Source: CAZWSE01 sp964636575
GTDB lineage: Bacteria > Pseudomonadota > Alphaproteobacteria > Rhodobacterales > Rhodobacteraceae
Assembly: GCA_964636575.1 (NCBI GenBank)
Contig: CAZWSE010000054.1
Coordinates: 1-24,657 of the forward strand
Length of the DNA: 24,657 nt
Direction: 5' to 3'
The notes beneath the pieces are model-generated. The model was not told where the DNA came from. It made no database searches and worked only from the letters and a program-made list of their open reading frames with translations. Numbering within the stretch: position 1 is the first letter of the stretch; the number at the start of each line of letters is the position of its first letter. Both the position numbers and the translations under genes were made by a program. Of the stretch, positions 13,884 to 21,406 are shown piece by piece.

Positions 13884-16405
13884 GCCTGTCGCTGGCCGCC
13901 ACTTTTGCCCGACGCGAATTGCGTGGCGGGTTGAAGGGTTTTCGCATCTTTCTGGCCTGTCTGGCCTTGGGCGTTGCTGCAATTGCTGCCGTTGGGTCTG
14001 TCCGCGCCAGTATTGAGGCCGGTCTAGCCCGCGAAGGGGCTTCTATTCTGGGGGGCGATGCCGAGTTAGAGCTTACTTACCGCTACGCCACCGACATCGA
14101 GCGCGCTTGGATGGACGACAACGCCGAACGTGTGTCTGAGGTTGTTGATTTCAGATCAATGGTGCTGGTTGAAAAAGATGGCACGCAAGAGCGTGGCTTG
14201 ACCCAAGTGAAGGCCGTGGATGAGATTTATCCGCTTGTGGGAACGCTGGTGCTTGAGCCTGATATGCCTTTGGCGGACGCGCTTGCCGGAGACGGGCTTC
14301 CGGGCGGTGTCATGCAACGGATTTTGATTGACCGGCTTGGCCTGTCTATCGGCGACACCTTTAAGCTTGGCACGCAAGATTTCATTCTGATGGCTGAGTT
14401 AAAAACAGAGCCTGACAGCGCTGCTGATGGCTTTGCCCTTGGCCCGCGCACGATTGTGCGCACCGTGGATCTGGCCAATTCCGAACTGCTGCAAACTGGC
14501 ACTGTGTTTTCCAGCAAGTACCGTCTTGATCTGCCCGAAGGCACAGACGTCGACGCCACCGAGGCCGCTGCAAAGACCGCCTTTGACGGGTCCGGCATGC
14601 GCTGGTCGGATGCCCGCAATGGCGCGCCCGGGATTTCGCAATTTGTTGAACGGTTGGGCGCGTTTTTGGTGCTTGTGGGCCTGTCCGGACTTGCGGTTGG
14701 CGGGGTCGGTGTATCCGCGGCAGTGCGCGCCTATCTGGCGGGCAAAACCAATGTGATTGCGACGCTGCGCACGCTTGGTGCCAGCCGTGCCACCATCTTT
14801 CAGACCTATTTTATCCAGATCGGTATTCTGTCTGTTATTGGCATTGCGATTGGGCTGTTGCTGGGCGGTGGTATCCCCGTTTTACTGGCCCCCATTATTG
14901 AAGCGCGGTTGCCTGTGCCTGCCGCCTTTGGATTGTTCCCCGGCCCTTTGATTGAGGCCGCGATTTATGGGGTTTTGACCGCCTTTATCTTCACACTTTG
15001 GCCGTTAGCGCGCACCGAAGACATCCGCCCTGCGACCCTGTTCAGGGATGCAATGGGTGCGGGTAAACTACTGCCTGCTTGGCCCTATTTGGCAGCTATC
15101 GGTTTGGGTCTCGCCGGATTGATTGGCGTCGCAATCCTGTTTTCCGGCACCGTCACAATAACCCTTTGGACCGCAGGTGGCATCGCGGGTGCGCTTGTGG
15201 CGCTTGGGTTGGTTGCATTGCTTATCCGCTGGCTGGCCCGACGTATTGCCCGCGCTGCCCGTGGTCGCCCTGCCCTGCGGTGGGCCTTGGGCGCGATCAG
15301 TGGCACCCGCGAAGGCGCTGCATCCGTGGTTTTGTCATTGGGGCTTGGTCTGTCTGTGCTGGCGGCTGTGGGTCAGATTGATGGCACCCTGCGCAACGCC
15401 ATTTCCGGCAACCTGCCTGACATCGCCCCGAGCTATTTCTTTGTTGATATCCAGCAAGATCAGATGGACGGGTTCAGCACCCGCCTGAGCGATGATCCTG
15501 CTGTGTCTCGTGTCGATTCAGCGCCCATGCTGCGCGGTGTCATCACGACCATTAACGGTGAGAATGCGATTGAGGTTGCGGGGTCTCATTGGGTGCTCGA
15601 AGGGGATCGCGGGATCACCTATGCGGACGCCCTACCACCAGAGACCAAGATCACCGCAGGCGAATTCTGGCCCGAAGACTACACTGGTCCGCCCCAGATC
15701 AGCTTTGCTGCCGAAGAAGCCGAAGAGCTTGGCATCAATCTTGGCGACACCATGACCATCAATGTGCTTGGCCGTGATATCAAAGGCACCATCACCAGCT
15801 TTCGTGAGGTCGATTTCTCAACCGCCGGGATCGGGTTTGTCCTGACCATGAACGCCAACGCGCTGCGCGGTGCGCCGCATAGCTTTATCTCGACCGTTTA
15901 TGCCGAAGAAGAGGCCGAGGCGCAGATCCTGCGTGACTTGGCCAATGCCTATCCCAACATCACCGCGATCCGCGTGCGCGACGCGATTGACCGCGTGTCA
16001 GAAGTGCTAAGCGGATTGGCCGCTGCCACGTCTTACGGCGCTGCGGCCACATTGCTGACCGGCTTTCTGGTTTTGATCGGGGCTGCCGCTGCCGGTGAAG
16101 GGGCGCGGACATATGAGGCCGCTGTTCTCAAAACGCTTGGGGCATCGCGCGGGCGGATTTTGCGCAGTTTTGCCCTGCGTGCCGTTATACTTGGGGCCGC
16201 CGCTGGCATTGTCGCCTTGGCCACAGGGGTCGCCGCTGGATGGGCGGTCAGTTCCTTCGTCTTTGAAACCACATACGAGGTCATCTGGCCATCAGCCTTA
16301 TCGATCATCGCAGGCGGGATTATAGCAACGCTTTTGTCTGGACTGGTCTTTGCGTGGAGACCCCTTGCAGCGCGCCCAGCGCAGGTCTTGCGGGCCCGTG
16401 AATAG
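13880..16405 (+). CDS. ybbP: FtsX-like ABC permease, YbbP type
   Basis: 841 residues, the usual length for YbbP-like permeases. The layout is one N-terminal membrane span (about 22-42), a large periplasmic region, a first FtsX domain with three to four spans (about 255-395), a central pair of spans (about 400-450, 480-500), a second periplasmic region, and a last FtsX domain with spans near 715-740, 765-790 and 810-830. The conserved FtsX sequence appears twice: 'VIATLRTLGASRATIFQTYF' and 'EAAVLKTLGASRGRILRSFALR'. Partner of the ATPase encoded just before it. The substrate of YbbAP systems is not firmly established; an envelope or lipid role is usually inferred. The TAG stop lies one base from the stop of the convergent Rrf2 gene. 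Confidence 0.93.
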   Translation: MSLSLAATFARRELRGGLKGFRIFLACLALGVAAIAAVGSVRASIEAGLAREGASILGGDAELELTYRYATDIERAWMDDNAERVSEVVDFRSMVLVEKDGTQERGLTQVKAVDEIYPLVGTLVLEPDMPLADALAGDGLPGGVMQRILIDRLGLSIGDTFKLGTQDFILMAELKTEPDSAADGFALGPRTIVRTVDLANSELLQTGTVFSSKYRLDLPEGTDVDATEAAAKTAFDGSGMRWSDARNGAPGISQFVERLGAFLVLVGLSGLAVGGVGVSAAVRAYLAGKTNVIATLRTLGASRATIFQTYFIQIGILSVIGIAIGLLLGGGIPVLLAPIIEARLPVPAAFGLFPGPLIEAAIYGVLTAFIFTLWPLARTEDIRPATLFRDAMGAGKLLPAWPYLAAIGLGLAGLIGVAILFSGTVTITLWTAGGIAGALVALGLVALLIRWLARRIARAARGRPALRWALGAISGTREGAASVVLSLGLGLSVLAAVGQIDGTLRNAISGNLPDIAPSYFFVDIQQDQMDGFSTRLSDDPAVSRVDSAPMLRGVITTINGENAIEVAGSHWVLEGDRGITYADALPPETKITAGEFWPEDYTGPPQISFAAEEAEELGINLGDTMTINVLGRDIKGTITSFREVDFSTAGIGFVLTMNANALRGAPHSFISTVYAEEEAEAQILRDLANAYPNITAIRVRDAIDRVSEVLSGLAAATSYGAAATLLTGFLVLIGAAAAGEGARTYEAAVLKTLGASRGRILRSFALRAVILGAAAGIVALATGVAAGWAVSSFVFETTYEVIWPSALSIIAGGIIATLLSGLVFAWRPLAARPAQVLRARE

Positions 16406-16406
16406 A

Positions 16407-16853
16407 TCAGGCCGGGCACTCAACAGGTTGCAACAGCTTACGCAGTGGGACGTTATCACACACCAAGGCATCAAGGCTGATACCGTCGAGATGGGCATAG
16501 AAGGCTTCTACCGCGTCGACCAAAGCCAACCTTAGAAAACAAGCCGACACAAGCGGGCATGTATTGTCTGCATCTGCAAAACATTCAGACGCGGGCACTT
16601 GGGCTTCGATCGCTCTGAAGACGGCACCCACGGGTATGTCTGACGCAGGCTGACCCAACATCATGCCCCCTGTGCGGCCCCGTTGCGTTTTGAGATACCC
16701 AAGGTGGGCCAGCTGATTGACCACCTGCGCCATGTGGTTCTGAGACGTGCCGCAGCTCTCCGCTATTTCCGCTTTGGTGACCAAACGGTCCGTATGAGTG
16801 GCACAATACATCAACACGCGGATCGCTATGTTCGTTCGTTTTGTGATCCGCAT
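16407..16853 (-). CDS. nsrR: Rrf2-family regulator, NsrR-like, with three Fe-S cysteines
   Basis: 148 residues from the ATG at 16853; a 24-residue extension is open, but MRITKRTNIAIRVLMY is the usual Rrf2 start. A winged helix-turn-helix (about 27-60, 'VTKAEIAESCGTSQNHMAQVVNQL') is followed by the wing 'RGRTGGMMLG'. Three cysteines, C91, C99 and C105 ('SECFADADNTCPLVSACFL'), fit NsrR, and the tail 'LVDAVEAFYAHLDGISLDALVCDNVPLRKLL' closely parallels the end of E. coli NsrR. NsrR carries an Fe-S cluster and represses genes of nitric-oxide defence until NO destroys it. The first gap is seven residues rather than four or five. An Fnr/Nnr-type box lies 59 bp upstream of the start, so expression may itself respond to low oxygen or NO. 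IscR and RsrR are alternatives; the C-terminal match favours NsrR. Confidence 0.85.
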   Translation of the reverse strand: MRITKRTNIAIRVLMYCATHTDRLVTKAEIAESCGTSQNHMAQVVNQLAHLGYLKTQRGRTGGMMLGQPASDIPVGAVFRAIEAQVPASECFADADNTCPLVSACFLRLALVDAVEAFYAHLDGISLDALVCDNVPLRKLLQPVECPA

Positions 16854-16911
16854 CGGTTTGGCCCTTTTGAAAGCTATGGACCCTTGATGCCAAGTCGTGA
16901 GAAAGCTGTCC

Positions 16912-16925
16912 TTGATATACATCAA
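16912..16925. promoter_or_regulatory. Perfect Fnr/Nnr-type box
   Basis: TTGATATACATCAA matches the Crp/Fnr-superfamily consensus TTGAT-N4-ATCAA in all ten defined positions. It is in the divergent space between the NsrR-like gene (start 16853) and the gamma-glutamylcyclotransferase-like gene (start 16946). Its centre is about 65 bp from the former start and 27 bp from the latter. The distance suits activation of the nsrR side; on the other side it would lie close to or inside the core promoter or leader. Confidence 0.75.
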
Positions 16926-16945
16926 TTGAGGCTAAGGCAGGCGTT

Positions 16946-17503
16946 ATGAGCGAACAGCGGTTCTTTGGATACGGGTCTTTGGTCAATGCGGCGACCCACG
17001 ACTATCCAGCGGTTGAAACGGCAACTGTGACCGGCTGGCGGCGGGCCTGGCGGCATACGGCAGCGCGGGAACTGGCATTTCTGACGGCGGTACCTGCGGA
17101 CGGGTCCGTTTTGCACGGGATCACGGCTGCGGTTCCAAACGGGGACTGGGATGCCCTCGATCTGCGCGAACAGGCGTACCAACGGGTGGATGCATCACCT
17201 TGCGTTGCCCCTGCGCACCCAAACACCGCGATCTACGCCATCGCACAGGACGCCCACCAAGCGCCATCGGTGAAGCATCCCATACTGCGCAGCTATCTGG
17301 ACGTGGTTGTGCAAGGGTATCTTCAAGTCTTTGGTGAAGACGGGGTGCGGCACTTTTTTGACACAACCGATGGCTGGGACGCGCCGATTTTGGATGATCG
17401 CGACGCACCGATTTATCCGCGTCACCAACGTCTGAGTACCGCGGAAACAGCTTTGGTTGATCAGGGCCTAGCGGCGGCCATAAAACAAAGCCAAGAGCTT
17501 TGA
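16946..17503 (+). CDS. Gamma-glutamylcyclotransferase-fold (AIG2/ChaC-like) protein
   Basis: 185 residues, ATG with AAGGCAGG upstream. The N-terminal 'FFGYGSLVN' (6-14) is the nucleotide-like YGSL loop that binds the gamma-glutamyl group in this fold, and Glu75 in 'LREQAYQRVD' sits where the catalytic acid is expected. The family cleaves gamma-glutamyl compounds to 5-oxoproline, as in glutathione or gamma-glutamylamine turnover. The C-terminal half is less typical ('VKHPILRSYLDVVVQGYLQVFGEDGVRHFFDTT'). It is divergent from an NsrR-like gene with an Fnr-type box between, which could tie it to nitrosative or oxygen response. Its last 36 bp overlap the 3' end of the convergent MATE gene. Confidence 0.83.
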   Translation: MSEQRFFGYGSLVNAATHDYPAVETATVTGWRRAWRHTAARELAFLTAVPADGSVLHGITAAVPNGDWDALDLREQAYQRVDASPCVAPAHPNTAIYAIAQDAHQAPSVKHPILRSYLDVVVQGYLQVFGEDGVRHFFDTTDGWDAPILDDRDAPIYPRHQRLSTAETALVDQGLAAAIKQSQEL

Positions 17504-18856
17504 CGCGCCCTGAAACGGCGGGGCACCGTCGCCGGATTGCGCTGTGATCACACGACGCGCCAAAGCCCATGCGATGCCACCGAATATCACCCCGGCCACA
17601 AATTGGCCGGCCAACACGCCTTGAGCGCCGAAAAAGTAGCCTCCGACCAAAACCGCAGGCACCGTCGCGACCGTATTGCGCCCCCAGTTCATACCGGTTG
17701 AATAGAACGGATGGCCCATGTTGTTGAACGCGGCGTTGGACACAAACAGGACGCCCGTAAAAAAGAACAAAAGCGTCAGCGGGCCGCAAAACAGATAGAT
17801 CATATCGCGGGTGATGCCTTGGGCTTGGAACAGGTTTGCAATCGGAGCGCGCAGCACAAACAACAGCGCTGACATCGCCACCACAACAATACCCGTGAAC
17901 ACAAGACCCGCATCAAATGCCCCTTTGACACGGGCGCCATCGCGGGCCCCAAAGTTCTGGCCGATGATCGGGCCAACGGCGCCGGACATCGCGAAAATGA
18001 CCCCGAAAGCCACAGGGATCAAACGGCTGACAATCGCCAGACCGGCCACGGCATCTTCGCCGTAAGCGGCCATTTGACGGGTCACATAGGCCTGTCCAAT
18101 CGGCGTTGCCAATTGGGTCAGGATCGCAGGAAAAGCTATCGCAAAAACAGGGTTGAGATCGGCGGCAAGATCCTTCGGGGTCGGCACAACAAACCCGCCA
18201 TAGTGCCGGATCAATGGCAACAAGGACGTGATCGCTATGACCACGCGGGCTGCCACCGATGCAAGAGCAGCACCCGTGAGTTCCAGATCCAGACCGAAAA
18301 TCAAAATCGGGTCCAAAATAGCATTCACCAGCCCGCCATAAATCGTCGCCATCATCGCACGCTTTGCGTCGCCGTGGGCGCGCAAAATTGCTCCGCCCAT
18401 CATGCCAACCATCAGCAACGGCAAAGACGGAACAACGATCTGCAAGTATCCGACCGCCAGATCGGCCGTATCACCCGTGGCGCCCATCAAGCCCACAAGG
18501 CCGCGCAGGTTCAGCCAGACCGCCAAAGCAAACATCACGCCAAAAACGACGCCGTAAATCAAGGCGTTAGAGGCTCGTGCGCGCGCGCGTTCCCCCTCGC
18601 CTGCCCCTAAAGTACGCGCAACAATCGCGCCGGCCGCAATTGCCATTCCAATCCCGAAAGAGGTGGTGAAAAACAAAATAGCACCGGCATAGCCGACAGC
18701 GGCGGCCAGCTCTGCCTTGCCCAGCATGGAGATGAAAATCATGTCGACGAAATCGACCAGAAACACGGCCATCAACCCGACAGAGGCGGTCAAAGACATG
18801 ACGGTGACATGGCGAAACAAATTGCCGGTCAGGAACTTTGGCGCCTGTTCAGCCAT
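17468..18856 (-). CDS. MATE-family efflux transporter
   Basis: 462 residues with about twelve hydrophobic segments arranged as two six-helix halves, the normal size of MATE proteins. Start at the ATG at 18856 with GGAGG 7 bases before it. Diagnostic stretches are 'LMAVFLVDFVDMIFISMLGKAELAAAVGYAG' in the first half, 'GGLVNAILDPILIFGLDLELTGAALASVAARVV' at the end of the first half, and 'AVGPIIGQNFGARDGARVKGAF' in the second. These proteins export cationic drugs or metabolites using a Na+ or H+ gradient in the inner membrane. It is downstream of gltX in the same direction, but a terminator lies between, so it may be expressed separately. Its 3' end overlaps the convergent cyclotransferase-like gene by 36 bp. 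The substrate is unknown. Confidence 0.93.
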   Translation of the reverse strand: MAEQAPKFLTGNLFRHVTVMSLTASVGLMAVFLVDFVDMIFISMLGKAELAAAVGYAGAILFFTTSFGIGMAIAAGAIVARTLGAGEGERARARASNALIYGVVFGVMFALAVWLNLRGLVGLMGATGDTADLAVGYLQIVVPSLPLLMVGMMGGAILRAHGDAKRAMMATIYGGLVNAILDPILIFGLDLELTGAALASVAARVVIAITSLLPLIRHYGGFVVPTPKDLAADLNPVFAIAFPAILTQLATPIGQAYVTRQMAAYGEDAVAGLAIVSRLIPVAFGVIFAMSGAVGPIIGQNFGARDGARVKGAFDAGLVFTGIVVVAMSALLFVLRAPIANLFQAQGITRDMIYLFCGPLTLLFFFTGVLFVSNAAFNNMGHPFYSTGMNWGRNTVATVPAVLVGGYFFGAQGVLAGQFVAGVIFGGIAWALARRVITAQSGDGAPPFQGASKLLALFYGRR

Positions 18857-18885
18857 GCAATGCCTCCACCTTCATTTTTCCAAAA

Positions 18886-18928
18886 ATACTCAAAAGGCGA
18901 AGGCAGGCAAAACGCTCAGCCTTTCGCC
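18886..18928 (-). terminator. Intrinsic terminator overlapping the end of gltX
   Basis: On the minus strand GGCGAA-A-GGC (18928-18919) pairs with GCC-TTCGCC (18904-18896) with a bulged A, then TTTT-GAGTA-TTTTT. The left arm lies in the last codons of gltX and the loop contains its TGA. A short inverted repeat ATTTTT-CC-AAAAAT (18874-18887) follows. Confidence 0.7.
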
Positions 18929-20241
18929 TTGACCGCCTGCAACAGTGGCATAAGCGATCCCATATCAGGCCCATGGGCCTGTCCGGTCAGAGCTTTGCGC
19001 AATGGCATAAACAGGCCACGTCCCTTGCGGCCTGTCGCCTCTTTAACCGCACCCGTCCATTGGCCCCATGTGTCGGGGGTAAAGGGCATGTCGGGCAACA
19101 TCGCGACGGCTTGGGCGACAAATTCGGTGTCCTCGTCGTCCACTACAGGCTCGGCCCCATCGCGGCAAAGCGCCCACCACGGGCCAAGATCGTCCAGCAC
19201 GGTGATGTTTTCGCGCATGACCGACCAAAAGTGAGGGGCCAGATCGGCTGGAACACCAAGATCAGCGATACGCGTTTGCACCGCCTCAAGCGGTAGCCCT
19301 GCCAAATAGCGGGCGGTCAGCGGGAACAGATCTTCTTCATCAAACTTCGTTGGGGCCGCGCCAAAGTGGGACAGATCGAACCCTTCGATCAGCTCTGACA
19401 TATCGCTGCGCAGCTCCACAGGATCAGACGACCCGATGCGCGCCATATGGCTAAGCAAGGCCATCGGTTGCACACCGCGTTCGCGCAGGTCGCGCAGCGC
19501 AAGCGTGCCGAGCCGCTTGGACAAGGCTTCGCCCTGCGGGCCTGTCAAAAGCGAATGGTGCGCGAAGGCTGGAACGGTGCCGCCCAAAGCCTCGATGATT
19601 TGAATTTGCGTCGCCGTATTGGTCACATGGTCGGACCCGCGCACCACATGGGTCACGCCCATTTCGGTGTCGTCCACAACAGAGGCAATCGTGTAAAGCA
19701 CTTGCCCGTCGCCACGGATCAAAACCGGGTCAGACACCGATGCCGCATCAATCGACACATCCCCCAAAATACCGTCGGTCCATTCGATCCGTTCGCGATC
19801 CAGCTTGAAGCGCCAAACACCGTTGCCACGCTCTGCGCGCATCTCTTCGCGCTGGGCCTCGGACAGGTCCAAGGCGGCGCGGTCATAGACGGGTGGGTTG
19901 CCCATGTTGAGCTGCTTTTTGCGTTTCAGGTCAAGCTCCGTCGGCGTCTCGAAGGCTTCATAGAAGCGTGCTTTCGCCCGCAATTGATCTGCAGCTTCGG
20001 CATAACGGTCCAAACGCTCGGATTGCCGTTCGACCTTGTCCCATTCCAGCCCGAGCCATTCCAGATCACGTTTGATCCCATCAACGTACTCTTCTTTGGA
20101 TCGTTCCGGATCTGTGTCATCAATGCGCAAGATAAACGTCCCGCCCGCTTTGCGCGCGATCAGGTAGTTCATCAATGCAGTCCGCAGGTTGCCGACATGG
20201 ATGTATCCAGTGGGCGAAGGGGCGAAACGGGTGGTGGTCAT
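18916..20241 (-). CDS. gltX: Glutamyl-tRNA synthetase (class I)
   Basis: 441 residues from the ATG at 20241 with AGGAG about 9 bases upstream; a longer start 11 codons earlier lacks support. The class I signature appears as 'FAPSPTGYIHVGNLRTA' (HVGN at 15-18), followed by 'ILRIDDTDPERSKEEYVDGIKRDLEWLGLEWD'. 'LYTIASVVDD...GVTHVVRGSDHVTNTATQIQIIEALG' is the donor-site region, and the second signature reads 'GEALSKRLG' (238-245). It charges tRNA with glutamate in the cytoplasm. The KLSKR motif has Ala in place of the first Lys (ALSKR), and the protein is shorter than the roughly 465-470 residues common for GluRS. Many Alphaproteobacteria carry two GluRS paralogues, and this motif form suggests one of that pair; which one cannot be settled here. 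Confidence 0.95.
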   Translation of the reverse strand: MTTTRFAPSPTGYIHVGNLRTALMNYLIARKAGGTFILRIDDTDPERSKEEYVDGIKRDLEWLGLEWDKVERQSERLDRYAEAADQLRAKARFYEAFETPTELDLKRKKQLNMGNPPVYDRAALDLSEAQREEMRAERGNGVWRFKLDRERIEWTDGILGDVSIDAASVSDPVLIRGDGQVLYTIASVVDDTEMGVTHVVRGSDHVTNTATQIQIIEALGGTVPAFAHHSLLTGPQGEALSKRLGTLALRDLRERGVQPMALLSHMARIGSSDPVELRSDMSELIEGFDLSHFGAAPTKFDEEDLFPLTARYLAGLPLEAVQTRIADLGVPADLAPHFWSVMRENITVLDDLGPWWALCRDGAEPVVDDEDTEFVAQAVAMLPDMPFTPDTWGQWTGAVKEATGRKGRGLFMPLRKALTGQAHGPDMGSLMPLLQAVKAKG

Positions 20242-20416
20242 GGGCCTGTTCTCCTGTTGGGGATGTCCTGTCACAGGGTCCGCGTTTTGTCTAGGTCAGG
20301 TGGCTGTGCCGTCCCCAAACGGCCGGCTTCACAGGATTTTGACGCGGGTTTTATCGATTGCGGCGGAAAATGCTCTAGGTCTCGTGAAAATAAACGCATC
20401 AACAGGAGACCACACC

Positions 20417-21334
20417 ATGAAACCCACCCTCAATCGTCGTCAGCTTATGGCCGCAACGCTTGCTGCCCCGCTCGTTGTTTCTGCACGCTCGGCGCATGCC
20501 TCTGCCCCAATGCTGGGCGCATCCACTGCTCCGTTCCAGCGGGTCAAGCTGGGTGCGTTTGAGGTCACGACTTTGCTGGCGGGCTCCGCCACGCGCCCTG
20601 ATCCGCAGACCATTTTCGGCATGAACGTAGACGCTGACACCTTTGCAGCCGCGTCAGATGCTGCCAACATTCCAGTCGATCAGACGCAATTCTTCTTCAC
20701 GCCAACGCTGGTCAACACCGGATCCGAGGTCATTTTGTTTGATACAGGTCTCAACGCTGGCGGGACCTCTGCTGCGATTGAGGCCGCCGGGTACACCACC
20801 GATCAAGTCGACACCGTTGTGCTAACCCACATGCATGGCGATCACATCGGCGGCTTGTCTGGTGATGCGGGTGAGACCTTCACAAACGCCAAATACATCG
20901 CAGGCTCGGCTGAGTATAATCACTGGGACGCCGCCGACAACGACCGCTTCAAGGGCAAGGTCAAACCGCTGGCTGAAAAGATGACCTTCCTTGATGATGG
21001 CGGGTCTGTTGCAAGCGGTGTCACTGCTATGGCCGCGTTTGGGCATACGCCCGGCCACATGGGCTACCGCATCGAAAGTGAAGGCAAACAACTGATCTTG
21101 GGCGCGGACTTTGCCAACCATTATGTCTGGTCGCTGGGCTACCCTGATTGGGAGGTCAAGTTTGACATGGACAAAGCCGCAGCGGCCGCCACCCGCCGTT
21201 CGATGCTGGATATGATGGCCGCGGATAAGCTGCCCTTCGTCGGATACCACATGCCTTGGCCCGCGATTGGCTATGTTGAAAAAGTGGGCGATGCTTATCG
21301 TTATGTGCCGCACACTTATCAGTTGTTGATGTAG
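20417..21334 (+). CDS. Tat-exported metallo-beta-lactamase-fold hydrolase
   Basis: 305 residues from the ATG at 20417, with AGGAG 8 bases upstream. The N-terminus 'NRRQLMAATLAAPLVVSARSAHA' has a twin-arginine pair, a hydrophobic stretch and an AHA cleavage site near residue 28, so export to the periplasm by Tat is likely. The metal-binding set of the superfamily is complete: HMHGDH (138-143), His214 in 'GHTPGH', Asp231 in 'LGADF' and His278 in 'YHMPWP'. The order and the late 'H-M-P' histidine resemble the lactonase/quorum-quenching and related subfamilies rather than true beta-lactamases. The actual substrate is not evident. It is divergent from gltX over a 175-bp region. Confidence 0.9.
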   Translation: MKPTLNRRQLMAATLAAPLVVSARSAHASAPMLGASTAPFQRVKLGAFEVTTLLAGSATRPDPQTIFGMNVDADTFAAASDAANIPVDQTQFFFTPTLVNTGSEVILFDTGLNAGGTSAAIEAAGYTTDQVDTVVLTHMHGDHIGGLSGDAGETFTNAKYIAGSAEYNHWDAADNDRFKGKVKPLAEKMTFLDDGGSVASGVTAMAAFGHTPGHMGYRIESEGKQLILGADFANHYVWSLGYPDWEVKFDMDKAAAAATRRSMLDMMAADKLPFVGYHMPWPAIGYVEKVGDAYRYVPHTYQLLM

Positions 21335-21344
21335 CAACGCCTTT

Positions 21345-21372
21345 GCCTAGGAGGGCTTTGTGCCCCCTAGGC
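21345..21372. terminator. Strong hairpin between convergent genes
   Basis: GCCTAGG-A-GGG (21345-21355), loop of 7, CCC-CCTAGGC (21363-21372): ten pairs with one bulged A. It lies between the hydrolase stop (21334) and the convergent oxygenase stop (21407). Neither strand has a good T-run directly after it, so it may act as a factor-assisted or bidirectional 3' end. Confidence 0.55.
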
Positions 21373-21406
21373 CACCACTTTCAAAGAGGTTTGGTCGACT
21401 GAATAT

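Noticed and set aside
19447..20562. 371-residue open frame antisense to gltX
   Set aside because: It lies over the conserved GluRS catalytic domain and extends into the start of the hydrolase gene; no motif supports it.
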